Notes: generated by a model from the letters alone, not told the origin. DNA of 8,074 bases from JAIVJN01 sp036732565 (GCA_036732565.1 DAINCF010000326.1:1-8074), one strand, 5' to 3'. Numbered from the stretch's first letter, positions 1 through 7,174 are shown. Numbers and translations are program-made.

Positions 1-1235
1 ACGACGGACAGGTCATTCTCGTAGTAGTACCCGAGGCCCCCTGGCGGATCGAAGCGGGGCTTGGCCGCGCGCCAGACGCGATTGGGCCCGCTGCTCGGCT
101 CCGGCAACAGCCGGTTCGTCGTCGTACCGTCGCCAAGCTGGTACTCGGCGTTCATGCCCCACATCCAGATGACGCCGTCTACATCCACGGCCATGCCGTA
201 ATTGAAGCCAGCCACGATCTCCTGGATGTTCGCAAGCCCGCTGACCGGCGCGGGCGTGATGCGCGTGATGGTGGTGCCGTCACCCAGCTCGCTAAAGTCG
301 TTGCGACCCCATGCCCACACCGTGCCATCCGACTTGAGCGCGTATGACTGCGCGTTTCCGGCAGCTATGCGAACCACATTGGTGATGTCGGTGACCTCGA
401 CCGCCATGTTCTGGTTCATCCACGTGCCATCGCCGAGGCTGCCGAAGGCGTTGTATCCCACCGCTCTCAGGGTGCCGTCGTCGAGCAGCACGAGCGTGTG
501 ATACCCACCGGCCGCGACTTTCACGGCCCCGCTCACGCCGGTCATCTGCACGAAGGCGTCGCGGTGCGTGTTCGTGCTGTCCCCGAGCGCGCCCTCCTGA
601 TTCCACCCGGTGCCCCAAACGGTCCCATCCGTTTGGAGAACCATCGAACGGCTGGGCCCAGCGGAGATTCCGCTTGCGCCGCTCATGACGACCGTGGGCA
701 CGTCGGACCACGGGATGCCCGCGCCGTACGCGCCGGCCCAGTTGTTCCCCCATCCGTACACGTCACCGTTGGCCAGAAGCGCCAACGAGTGATCGCTCCC
801 GGCCGCGATCGCTGTGACCGTCGTGAGATCGAGCTGCACTGGGGCAGGGCGACAGTAAGAGCAGGCGTCGAAGATGAGCTCCTCGGGCTCGAAATGTCGG
901 CCAAGCTGTCCACCCGAATGGGAGCCCCACGCCCACACTCGCCCATCCGACGTGAGCGCCAGCGAGTGCTCTAGCCCGGCAGATACAGCCACGACATTGG
1001 CCAAGCCGCTGACTGTCACCGGAGTACTTCGGTCGATCCCGGTGCCATCACCAAGCTGGCCCCTGCTGTTGTCGCCAAAGGCCACGACCGTCCCGTCGGG
1101 TTTGACGATGAGCGTATGGTTCCACGCACCCGCCATGGTTTGTGCGAACAAGGACGGCACGCTGCAGATCGAAACGAACAGCGCGATGGCACACGCACAC
1201 ACTCGACTAGCCCAAGGTTTCTTCACGATGTTCAC
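1..1235 (-). CDS. Secreted RCC1-repeat beta-propeller protein, 3' end outside window
   Basis: 411 codons are open to the window edge, so the C-terminus is missing. The GTG at 1235 is preferred because GGAG (1241-1244 on the complement) lies 5 nt upstream; a second in-frame GTG at 1226 is too far from it. Residues 1-31 form a signal peptide: a basic start (KKPWASR), a hydrophobic core and a SLFA-Q cleavage site, so the product is exported. Residues 38-380 hold seven repeats of the RCC1 type (H-[ST]-L-A-L, D-G-T-V-W-A-W-G, N..G.LGDGT) beginning near residues 38, 88, 147, 194, 244, 294 and 344, the number expected for one seven-bladed propeller. A CxxC (residues 125-128) sits in an extended loop between blades 2 and 3. 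After blade 7 the chain leaves the repeat pattern (GLGYYYEND near residue 401), so another domain may follow. RCC1 propellers are binding scaffolds; the ligand here is unknown. Confidence 0.88.
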   Translation of the reverse strand, partial: MNIVKKPWASRVCACAIALFVSICSVPSLFAQTMAGAWNHTLIVKPDGTVVAFGDNSRGQLGDGTGIDRSTPVTVSGLANVVAVSAGLEHSLALTSDGRVWAWGSHSGGQLGRHFEPEELIFDACSYCRPAPVQLDLTTVTAIAAGSDHSLALLANGDVYGWGNNWAGAYGAGIPWSDVPTVVMSGASGISAGPSRSMVLQTDGTVWGTGWNQEGALGDSTNTHRDAFVQMTGVSGAVKVAAGGYHTLVLLDDGTLRAVGYNAFGSLGDGTWMNQNMAVEVTDITNVVRIAAGNAQSYALKSDGTVWAWGRNDFSELGDGTTITRITPAPVSGLANIQEIVAGFNYGMAVDVDGVIWMWGMNAEYQLGDGTTTNRLLPEPSSGPNRVWRAAKPRFDPPGGLGYYYENDLSV

Positions 1236-1325
1236 GCTTGCTCCGGGAGTAGTGTGGAGAACGGTTGAGGACGTTTGTCGCGGACTACAGACGAGCTAGA
1301 GCGAACCTATGGTAGAGCTTTGATA

Positions 1326-1353
1326 TCTCGCGGGCGTGACGAACCCCGCGAGA
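1326..1353 (+). repeat. Perfect hairpin ahead of a small ORF
   Basis: TCTCGCGGG (1326-1334) is the exact reverse complement of CCCGCGAGA (1345-1353), separated by a 10-nt loop. This gives a 9-bp GC-rich stem that ends 3 nt before the ATG at 1357. There is no U-tract after it, so it does not look like an intrinsic terminator. It could mask the start region of the small ORF or be an operator for either divergent gene. The symmetry is directly visible; any function is inference. Confidence 0.5.
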
Positions 1354-1356
1354 ATC

Positions 1357-1497
1357 ATGAAAGTCGTGCAACGGTGTAACGGGAGCTCGGTCCGCATTCG
1401 CCTCAACGAGACGGACTACCACGCGCGGGTTCCCGAGCTCTCGCAGCTCAAAACGCATCTGGCCGTTCAGATTTTGGGCAGAATCCAGAAATCTTGA
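1357..1497 (+). CDS. Small hypothetical protein, 46 aa
   Basis: An ATG-started ORF of 46 residues beginning MKVVQRCNGS and ending LGRIQKS. An in-frame GTG at 1336 would add seven residues but falls inside the hairpin at 1326-1353. The composition is protein-like, with alternating hydrophobic and charged residues (SVRIRLNETDY) followed by a predicted helix (SQLKTHLAVQILGRIQ). There is no clear Shine-Dalgarno sequence; the bases before the ATG are the hairpin's right arm. I do not recognise a family. The stop TGA overlaps a TTG (1494) that opens the downstream frame, so the two could be coupled. It may be a genuine small gene or chance; ORF length alone does not decide. Confidence 0.35.
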   Translation: MKVVQRCNGSSVRIRLNETDYHARVPELSQLKTHLAVQILGRIQKS

Positions 1498-1532
1498 GCG
1501 GATTCGTGAGCTTGCTCCGGCAAGTGAGGTTT

Positions 1533-1862
1533 ATGAGCCGCCTCATGCGCCGCAGCCGCGACGCTGGTACGCTTCACAATCATCAGAGGGGCTCGCCAGC
1601 TAGACCGAGCGATTGCGTCCGGCGACCGACTACACGCTCCCCTTGCGCGAAACCCGACGCGGAACGGTCGCTCGACTTCATGGCTGTTGCCCGTCGCGCC
1701 ATCGGCGAGAAGCTATCAGGCGAACTGCTTGGCGATCCGAACGCAGGGAAGAAATCCGGCGGCCGTGGCCCCCGGAAGCTCGGAGGCAAGAAGGGCAGCA
1801 AGGCCAGAGCTGCAGCCCTGAGCCCTGCAAAGAAGGCAGCGGTAGCCCGCTGGAGCCGCTAA
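1533..1862 (+). CDS. Small basic protein with Lys/Arg/Ala-rich tail
   Basis: The supported part is the C-terminal 65 or so residues: SLDFMAVARRAIGEKL, then a Gly/Lys-rich linker (KLGGKKGSKARAAAL) and a terminal SPAKKAAVARWSR. This resembles a widespread class of small bacterial proteins that begin with a DF..VAR..IGE-type helix and end in LS...R...A.KAARARW; their role is not established, though the charge suggests nucleic-acid contact. The start is uncertain. ATG 1533 has AGTGAGG only 3 nt upstream, ATG 1680 would give just the 60-residue core, and a TTG at 1494 gives 122 residues. The stretch between 1550 and 1660 looks non-conserved (His, Cys and Pro rich), so it may be untranslated. The stop codon overlaps that of the minus-strand gene to the right. 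Confidence 0.5.
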   Translation: MSRLMRRSRDAGTLHNHQRGSPARPSDCVRRPTTRSPCAKPDAERSLDFMAVARRAIGEKLSGELLGDPNAGKKSGGRGPRKLGGKKGSKARAAALSPAKKAAVARWSR

Positions 1863-2651
1863 GGAAATAGAGGCAATTCGTCCAGTCTGGGCGGATAAAA
1901 CAGCCCGACGACGATCCATGATTTCGGGTTCTTGTGAACGGTCCCGACGAAGAAATGCAGATCGCAGTTCGTAATCATGTGCGCCTCAAATTTCTTCCTG
2001 ATCTCCGCCTGCCAACCGTCGCCGTAGATCTTGTGCCACCGTCTCCACGCCTCGCCCAGTTCCCAGTCTGAGCACATAAGTGTGTGTCCCGGGCATTCGG
2101 GGTCATCGCACACGAACTCGTAGCTGAATTTGAACGGGACTTTTTCGAGTTCCTTTTGGGCGTGCTCTCCGCGTATAGCGTCTTTTGACGGAGGATCTGA
2201 AGCTCTCGTTCAGACCATTCGGGCGACTTTTCAGCCGCGACAATCAGCCGCCGAGTCAGCTTCGGTTTAAAGATCCCGAGCGTCGGATACTGATGCTCGT
2301 CGCGGTGTCGCTGAAGCCAGCAAAGGCTCGGCTTCACGAGCGGCCTGACAACCTTCCAGCGCTCGCGCCATCCATGATCGGTCGGCAATGGCTCCGTGAC
2401 GATGGAAATCGAATTGTTCTCGATCTTGTAGCTCTCGATTCGATGGTCCGTCGCCTTCGACACTTGGACGTCGATCCACTGGTACTTCCTGAATTGCTTG
2501 TCGGAATCCAGAAAGCGGTACGGAACCGGGAAGAGGCGCAGCCATTCACCGTCATCGGTGATTGCCGCCGTACACGAAACTTCGATGCCTGTTTCGCTGG
2601 GGTTGGGTAGGTGCGAACGACGATGAGCGCTCGCTTCGTCTCTAGGGGCAT
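1859..2651 (-). pseudogene. Frameshifted gene of an uncharacterised CDDPEC-motif family
   Basis: Joining three frames rebuilds one protein of about 264 residues. It opens with ETKRALIVVRTYPTPAK (ATG 2651), continues in a second frame with ITDDGEWLRLFPVPYRFLDS and KYQWIDVQV, keeps that frame to RQKTLYAE, and ends in a third frame with KVPFKFSYEFVCDDPEC, GHTLMCSDWELGEAW, DLHFFVGT and IVVGLFYPP. From memory this order matches an uncharacterised bacterial family of about 250-290 residues often found next to DUF488 genes. The junctions lie near 2590 (AAA-CA-GGC) and 2165 (GAG-AG-CAC); each is explained by loss of one base. The CDDPEC...H...C pattern could bind a metal. As it stands the sequence cannot give the full protein. 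The ATG directly follows the stop of the upstream DUF488-like gene, and the TAG overlaps the stop of the convergent small basic gene. Confidence 0.72.
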
Positions 2652-3120
2652 CTACAGGTCGTAACCGTGTAAGCCTTTCCGTTCAAGTGCCGCAGACAAC
2701 CGATGGCGGTGACTTCGTGCGGGTCAATCTCCACGCACATGAGCGCGGCCCGAAGCTCGAATCCGTTCACGCCAAAACCAGACGCGAACCACTCGAAGAT
2801 GAGGGCCACGACGCGCGCCTTCGTGGGCTGGATCTCGACACGCTCCCGAGCCTCGACGTGGATGCAGCAACGGCGCGCAGGTTGTATTCGGCAGTCCGTT
2901 TCCAAGTTTCTCCGTGAATCAGGTTGCCTGCCGGATGCTCAGAGGTGCTCATTGGATAATCGAAGACGCCGTAACCAATTCGTATTAGCTGCGGCTGTCG
3001 GCGGGAGACATCAAGGCCGGCCTGTCGCGCGGTGCCGTTGTGCGAGCGTTTCGAGGAGGGCGGGGAGGCGATCACGATCTGCGGATTCGATTCGACGGCC
3101 TTGCGGCGTTGACGAAGCAT
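2652..3120 (-). pseudogene. Broken DUF488-like gene
   Basis: The end of this gene is the clearest part. One frame gives FELRAALMCVEIDPHE (to 2714), then after one apparently missing base the next frame gives HRHRLSAALERKGLHGYDL and a TAG at 2652-2654. Restoring a base yields ...MCVEIDPHECHRHRL, the C.E....CHR signature near the C-terminus of DUF488 proteins. Upstream, high-GC3 coding frame covers about 2720-2860, and another frame runs from an ATG at 3120 behind a strong GGAGGA (4 nt spacer) to about 2866, implying a further one-base loss. Total length is about 156 residues, in the DUF488 range, but I do not see the usual N-terminal TIGY segment, so the first half may belong to something else. 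Its stop abuts the ATG of the partner gene, implying translational coupling before decay. DUF488 function is unknown. Confidence 0.55.
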
Positions 3121-3293
3121 GAATTCCTCCGAGTTCGCGCATTTTGCTGGACGAACCGTCGCGCATTAAGGCGCGAGAAGCCGAGCGCGATCAGTTGCTC
3201 CAACGCCTCCTGATGGCTCATCTCGCTACGCTTAACGACTTCAACAACCTCGGCAACGAGCACGTCGGTCTCGCTGAACGTGACGTTCGGCAT
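3072..3293 (-). CDS. Small hypothetical protein, 73 aa
   Basis: The ATG at 3293 has GAGG 5 nt upstream; an in-frame TTG just before it is less likely. The first 50 residues look like a real protein: MPNVTFSETD, then acidic and hydrophobic VLVAEVVEVVKRSEMSHQ, then the helix ALEQLIALGFSRLNARRFVQQ. The last 20 residues are Arg/Asn/Ser-rich and overlap the strongly SD-led ORF starting at 3120, so the original stop may have been lost or the two genes overlap by 49 nt. No family is recognised; size and position at the head of a minus-strand block downstream of a tRNA would suit a small regulator or antitoxin-like protein, but no motif proves it. Confidence 0.45.
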   Translation of the reverse strand: MPNVTFSETDVLVAEVVEVVKRSEMSHQEALEQLIALGFSRLNARRFVQQNARTRRNSCFVNAARPSNRIRRS

Positions 3294-3563
3294 CAATGCC
3301 TCGATTCACGCCGGCACCGGAGCCCGCTGCCGGCAGCGTCGCCGAAGACGATGCAGCACGCTGAGCACGTGCGCGATGGCCGGGTGTCGGACGCCTCGCT
3401 GTTCTATTCCCATCGTCAGGAGAGTTACACGCACTCGATCTCCGGGCTAACCCGCTCGCGGCCTGCTGGCCGTACTCTCGCCGACCCATGCCGTGCCGTG
3501 ACCCCGGCGTGACCCGATTGGCCGACGCTTGTCTGCGAACCCTCGTAAATTGTTGATTTTTAT
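3294..3563. other. Gap between small ORF and tRNA-Lys, no supported gene
   Basis: This 270-bp stretch contains no convincing gene on either strand. A 35-codon minus-strand ORF (3306-3413, MGIEQRGVRH...) has no ribosome binding site and ends in Arg-rich residues. No terminator with a U-tract is visible after the tRNA 3' end. If an element once integrated at the tRNA, its attachment site would lie at the right edge of this gap, but I find no second copy of the tRNA 3' sequence inside the window. Confidence 0.5.
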
Positions 3564-3638
3564 TGGTGGGCCGTGCTGGGATCGAACCAGCGACCACCTG
3601 ATTAAAAGTCAGATGCTCTACCACTGAGCTAACGGCCC
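3564..3638 (-). tRNA. tRNA-Lys, anticodon UUU, CCA encoded
   Basis: The complement reads GGGCCGT TA GCTC...GAGC, an anticodon arm TCTGA-CTTTTAA-TCAGG, a T arm GCTGG-TTCGATC-CCAGC, the acceptor strand ACGGCCC and A-CCA. All stems pair; the first pair of the anticodon stem is T-G. Loop CTTTTAA puts TTT at positions 34-36, decoding AAA/AAG as lysine. Without CCA the gene is 3567-3638 (72 nt). The D arm is short, as in many bacterial tRNAs. The gene stands alone, divergent from the DinB-like gene 24 bp away and upstream of the decayed accessory block. Confidence 0.97.
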
Positions 3639-3646
3639 TGGGCCGT

Positions 3647-3652
3647 ATTGTA
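3647..3652 (-). promoter_or_regulatory. Candidate -10 box for tRNA-Lys
   Basis: On the complement TACAAT (5 of 6 to TATAAT) lies 8 nt before the tRNA 5' end, the right place for a start just ahead of the mature tRNA. No good -35 is seen at 17 nt. The opposite strand of the same bases reads TATTGT, 12-17 nt before the ATG of the divergent gene, so the site may serve both directions. Confidence 0.4.
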
Positions 3653-3662
3653 CCCTCACGAT

Positions 3663-4184
3663 ATGCGGCCGGATGTGCAGGCGATCCGCGCGCTGCTCGA
3701 TCGAACGGTGGCGGGCTTCGAGCCGGACGCCGCCGATCGACGGCCCGCGCCCGGTCGATGGTCGGTGGGTGAGATCGTCGAGCATCTGGCGCGCACCTAC
3801 ATGGGCACCGCGAAAGGGCTGGAACTCTGCCTCGCCGATGGGCGATCGCGCGCCTCGTCGTTCTCGTGGTCCGGGCGCCGCCGGAAGTTCATTCTGCTGA
3901 CGCTTGGCTACTTTCCGCCCGGCATCGAGTCGCCCGCGCCGGTGCGGCCCAAGGACTGGGGCTTCGCGCTCGCCCTCGAGCGCGCCCACGGCGGTCTCGA
4001 GGCCTTCGACACGGCGGCCGGGGCCGCGGCGGATCGATTCGGCGACCGGACGCCCATCCTCGATCACCCCGTGCTCGGCGCGTTCTCGGTGCGCGACTGG
4101 TGCCGCTTCCATCTCGTCCACACGCGCCATCACCTGCCTCAAATTGCCGAGCAGCGCAACCGACACGCGCGTTCTGGTGTCTAA
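3663..4184 (+). CDS. DinB-fold (DinB_2/DUF1569-like) putative metal-binding protein
   Basis: 173 residues from ATG 3663. The DinB four-helix-bundle pattern is clear: RWSVGEIVEHLART near the N-terminus supplies His41, and the last helix FHLVHTRHHLPQI supplies His153 and His157 spaced H-x3-H, the usual three-histidine metal site. Family members include thiol-dependent transferases and many proteins of unknown function, so no reaction can be assigned. It is soluble, with no signal peptide. There is no Shine-Dalgarno before the ATG; with TATTGT at 3646-3651 as a possible -10 the transcript could be nearly leaderless. A TTG at 3648 would add five residues but falls inside that element. The ADOP permease gene follows after 26 bp, so co-transcription is likely. 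Confidence 0.88.
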   Translation: MRPDVQAIRALLDRTVAGFEPDAADRRPAPGRWSVGEIVEHLARTYMGTAKGLELCLADGRSRASSFSWSGRRRKFILLTLGYFPPGIESPAPVRPKDWGFALALERAHGGLEAFDTAAGAAADRFGDRTPILDHPVLGAFSVRDWCRFHLVHTRHHLPQIAEQRNRHARSGV

Positions 4185-4210
4185 CGGTTCACGTTTCTCC
4201 GGAGGAGCCC

Positions 4211-6679
4211 GTGGACAACATCTTCCAGGACGTGCGTCACGCATGGCGGATGCTGCGTCAGGCCCCGGCCTTCACCTTGGCGGCCGTGGCCGCCCTGGCG
4301 CTCGGCATCGGCGCGAACACCGCGGTCTTCTCGGTGCTGAACACGGTACTTTTGAAGCCACTGCCGTATCCGGACGCCGACCGGATGATCGTGTTCCTCA
4401 ACACCTCGCCTCAAGGCTCGGGCCCCGGCGCCTCACCGACGAAGTTCAATCTCTGGCGCCGGCAAACCGTGGCGTTCCAGGACGTCACCGCGTTTCGGTT
4501 TACGACCGTCAACTTCACCGGCATCGGCGATCCGGAACAGATCGCCGCGGGGCAGGTCAGCGCCGGGTTCTTCGCGCTGTTCGGCGCCACGCTCTCCGAA
4601 GGGCGCGCCTTCACGGCAGACGAGGACCTTCCGAACACGGCACCGGTCGTCGTACTCAGTGACGGTTTCTGGAAACGCCGCTTCGGCGGCGACGCCTCGA
4701 TTGTCGGGAAGACGCTGTCGTTGAACGGACAATCGCACCTGGTAGTCGGGGTCCTGGCGCCGTTCGACGCGACGAGCATTCAGTTTGCCCCAGCGCCGCC
4801 GGACGTATGGATTCCGTTCCAGATCGATCCCAACAGCGTGATGCACGGGCACTTCTTCCAGGCCGCCGGCCGGCTCAAGCCCGGCGTGACCCTCGAGACC
4901 GCGACCGCGCAACTGCAACAGGCCGCCGGCGAATTTCGCGGCCTGTTTCCCTCGGCGCTTCCGCCGCAAGGCAGCTTCGGCGTGCGTCTGCTGCAAGAGA
5001 TGGTGGTCTTCAACGTGCGATCGCTGTTGTGGCTGCTGGCCGGTGCCGTCAGCTTCGTGCTCTTGATCGCGTGCGCGAATGTGGCGAGCCTGCTGCTCGT
5101 TCGCGCCAACGTGCGACAGCGCGAGATCGCGATTCGCGCCGCGATGGGCGCCGGCCGTCGCCGTATCGTCGCGCAGCTGCTCACCGAGAGCGTCGTCCTG
5201 TCGGTGCTCGGGGGCGCCCTCGGGTTGGTGCTGGGCCTCATCGGCATTCGCGCCTTGCTGGCGCTCAACCCTGGCAACATCCCACGGATCGGCGTCGGCG
5301 GCGCGGCCGTGGCGATGGATGGCCAGGTGCTGCTGTTCACCCTCATCATCTCCGTGCTCACCGGCCTCGTGTTCGGCGTGTTCCCTGCCTGGCACGCGTC
5401 GCGCACCGACCTGTCATCGACGATGAAGGAGGCCGGCGGGCGGGCGAATACCGGATTTCGGCAGAACAAAGCCCGCGCGGTCTTCGTGATCGTCGAGGTG
5501 GGCCTGGCGTTGGTGCTGCTCGTCGGCGCCGCGTTGCTGATCCGCACCTACGTGGCGCTCCGCGCGGTCGATCCCGGCTTCGACGCCCAACGCGTGCTGA
5601 CCATGCGGATGTCGTTGAAGGGCGACCGGTTCGCGAAGGCCGCGGCCGTCGGCGAGCTCATGCGCGATGGCGCGGATCGCCTCCAGCGCATTCCCGGCGT
5701 GGAGATGGCCGCCGCGACGTGTTGCGTGCCGCTCGAGGGCGGCCTGGGACTCGGCTTCACCATCGAAGGACGTCCGCTGTTGGACAGCCCCTTCCACGGT
5801 GGAGGAGGGTTCCAACCGACCTCGCCGACCTACTTCGGCACGTTCAAGATTCCCATCGCGCGCGGACGCGGCTTCACGGATCAGGATGGCGCCGGCGCAC
5901 CGGGGGTGGTGATCATCAGCGAGCAGATGGCACGCCGATACTGGCCGGACAGCGAGCCATTGGGTGCGCGCATCACCATCGGCCGAGGCATGCGACCGGA
6001 CTTCGATGAGCCCCCGAGGGAGATCATCGGTATTGCCGGAAACATCCGCGACGGCGGACTCAACCGCGATCCAGGGCCCATCATGTACGTGCCGTGGGCA
6101 CAGCTCCCAGACGCGCACAGCGCGAATCTGACCGACATTCTGGCGTTGGCGTGGGTCGTCCGCACGCGCGGCGAGCCGTACGGGCTGAGCCCCGCGATCC
6201 AGAAAGAGCTTCGTGAGGCGAGCGGCGGGCTGCCGGTTGCGCGCATTCGGACGATGGACGAGGTCATCGGTCAGTCCACGGCGCGCTCCGACTTCAACTT
6301 GTCCCTGCTGACCACGTTTGCGGTCTCCGCGCTGGTGCTCGCGGCGATCGGCGTCTATGGCTTGATGGCGTACTCGGTGCAGCAGCGCACGCAGGAGATC
6401 GGCATTCGCCTGGCCCTGGGCGCGGATTCACACCGTGTGCGGAACATGGTCGTCCGGCAGGGCATGACGATCGTGCTCGCCGGCGTGATCGTCGGCCTGG
6501 CCGCGGCGTTCGGCCTGACGAGTCTCATGGCCACGCTGCTGTTCGGTGTCACGGCGCGCGATCCGTTGGTCTTCGGATTCGTGCCGGTTGTCCTGACATT
6601 GGTGGCGCTCGTCGGGGTGTGGCTTCCAGCTCGACGAGCCGCGCGCGTGGACCCCGTCGTTGCCTTGAGAATGGAGTAG
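4211..6679 (+). CDS. ADOP-family duplicated FtsX/MacB-type permease
   Basis: 822 residues from the GTG at 4211, which has GGAGGAG 3 nt upstream; the open frame extends further left only through the DinB gene. Order: cytoplasmic start and first membrane segment (about 19-43, FTLAAVAALALGIGANTAVFSVL), first MacB-type periplasmic domain (about 50-270), FtsX membrane segments near 273-300, 324-350 and 372-390 with the REIAIRAAMGAGRRRI coupling loop between the first two, then a duplicated half: segment near 420-443, second periplasmic domain to about 690, and segments near 699-722, 751-775 and 784-803 with the loop QEIGIRLALGAD. It ends ARRAARVDPVVALRME, typical of these permeases. This is the architecture of acidobacterial duplicated orphan permeases, about 800-900 residues, encoded without an ATPase gene, as here. 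The substrate and ATPase partner are unknown. The frame is intact throughout. Confidence 0.95.
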   Translation: MDNIFQDVRHAWRMLRQAPAFTLAAVAALALGIGANTAVFSVLNTVLLKPLPYPDADRMIVFLNTSPQGSGPGASPTKFNLWRRQTVAFQDVTAFRFTTVNFTGIGDPEQIAAGQVSAGFFALFGATLSEGRAFTADEDLPNTAPVVVLSDGFWKRRFGGDASIVGKTLSLNGQSHLVVGVLAPFDATSIQFAPAPPDVWIPFQIDPNSVMHGHFFQAAGRLKPGVTLETATAQLQQAAGEFRGLFPSALPPQGSFGVRLLQEMVVFNVRSLLWLLAGAVSFVLLIACANVASLLLVRANVRQREIAIRAAMGAGRRRIVAQLLTESVVLSVLGGALGLVLGLIGIRALLALNPGNIPRIGVGGAAVAMDGQVLLFTLIISVLTGLVFGVFPAWHASRTDLSSTMKEAGGRANTGFRQNKARAVFVIVEVGLALVLLVGAALLIRTYVALRAVDPGFDAQRVLTMRMSLKGDRFAKAAAVGELMRDGADRLQRIPGVEMAAATCCVPLEGGLGLGFTIEGRPLLDSPFHGGGGFQPTSPTYFGTFKIPIARGRGFTDQDGAGAPGVVIISEQMARRYWPDSEPLGARITIGRGMRPDFDEPPREIIGIAGNIRDGGLNRDPGPIMYVPWAQLPDAHSANLTDILALAWVVRTRGEPYGLSPAIQKELREASGGLPVARIRTMDEVIGQSTARSDFNLSLLTTFAVSALVLAAIGVYGLMAYSVQQRTQEIGIRLALGADSHRVRNMVVRQGMTIVLAGVIVGLAAAFGLTSLMATLLFGVTARDPLVFGFVPVVLTLVALVGVWLPARRAARVDPVVALRME

Positions 6680-6745
6680 AGCGGCTCCCCGCGGCGGCCC
6701 TGTGCGCGCTTCGGCTATGATCCCGACCGACGCGGAGGATGGCCG

Positions 6746-7093
6746 GTGATTGCGATGGTGTGGCAGTTCGAAGTGCAGCGCGGTAAACAGGCGGAGTTCG
6801 AGCGTTTTTACGGCGCCGACGGCCCATGGTCGGCGATGAGCCGCCGCAGCCGGTCGTTTCTGGGCGCCTCGTTCCTGCGCAATCAAGTGCAATCCACGCA
6901 GTACGTGCTCGTGGAATATTGGAGCGAGATGGTGGTGTACGAGAAGCACGTGGCGGACTTCTCGGACGAGGTGAAGCGGCTGGAGACGGAGCGCGACGCG
7001 ATCTGCGTCTCTGTGCAGCCGATGGGCGTGTATACCGGGATTGACGTGCCAGATCGCTTCGGCCCGACGTGGAGTCGCCGCGACGGCGTCTAA
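6746..7093 (+). CDS. ABM-like dimeric alpha-beta-barrel protein
   Basis: 115 residues from a GTG with GGAGG at 6734-6738, 7 nt upstream; the ATG at 6755 is a less well placed alternative. The pattern MVWQFEVQRGKQAEFERFYG (strand then helix), FLGASFLRNQ, YVLVEYWSE and a second helix (VVYEKHVADFSDEVKRLE) followed by strand ICVSVQPMGVY fits the ferredoxin-like fold of antibiotic-biosynthesis-monooxygenase-type domains, which usually dimerise. Such domains include small-molecule oxygenases and many proteins of unknown role; no catalytic residue can be named here. It follows the permease after 66 bp and may share its transcript. Its stop codon is directly followed by the 13-bp repeat field. Confidence 0.72.
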   Translation: MIAMVWQFEVQRGKQAEFERFYGADGPWSAMSRRSRSFLGASFLRNQVQSTQYVLVEYWSEMVVYEKHVADFSDEVKRLETERDAICVSVQPMGVYTGIDVPDRFGPTWSRRDGV

Positions 7094-7174
7094 CGGCGGT
7101 TCCGCACGGGGGTTCCACACGAAGGTTCCACACAGTGGTTCCGCACGAAGGTTCCGCACCCAGGTTCCAAACGA

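Noticed and set aside
202..501. Plus-strand ORFs over 202-1299
   Set aside because: Antisense shadows of the RCC1-repeat gene, whose minus-strand frame has seven repeats and a signal peptide.
2642..2905. Possible serine-recombinase remnant (ARVVALIFEWFASGF segment)
   Set aside because: The resemblance to the recombinase linker is short, and the same frame runs into the DUF488-type MCVEIDPHE...CHR end, which explains it better.
3306..3413. 35-codon minus-strand ORF upstream of the small gene at 3293
   Set aside because: No ribosome binding site, Arg-rich end and no recognisable motif.
3866..4210. N-terminal extension of the permease frame
   Set aside because: It is open only as a shadow of the DinB-like gene; the GTG at 4211 has a strong GGAGGAG and begins the canonical family N-terminus.
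3618..4244. 208-codon minus-strand ORF across the DinB-like gene
   Set aside because: Overlaps the tRNA and an evident DinB-fold gene; the composition is typical of an antisense shadow.
4433..5395. Long minus-strand and alternative-frame ORFs inside the permease gene
   Set aside because: Shadow frames of a high-GC3 gene; His/Arg/Ala-rich with no domain pattern, while the plus-strand frame shows full permease motifs.
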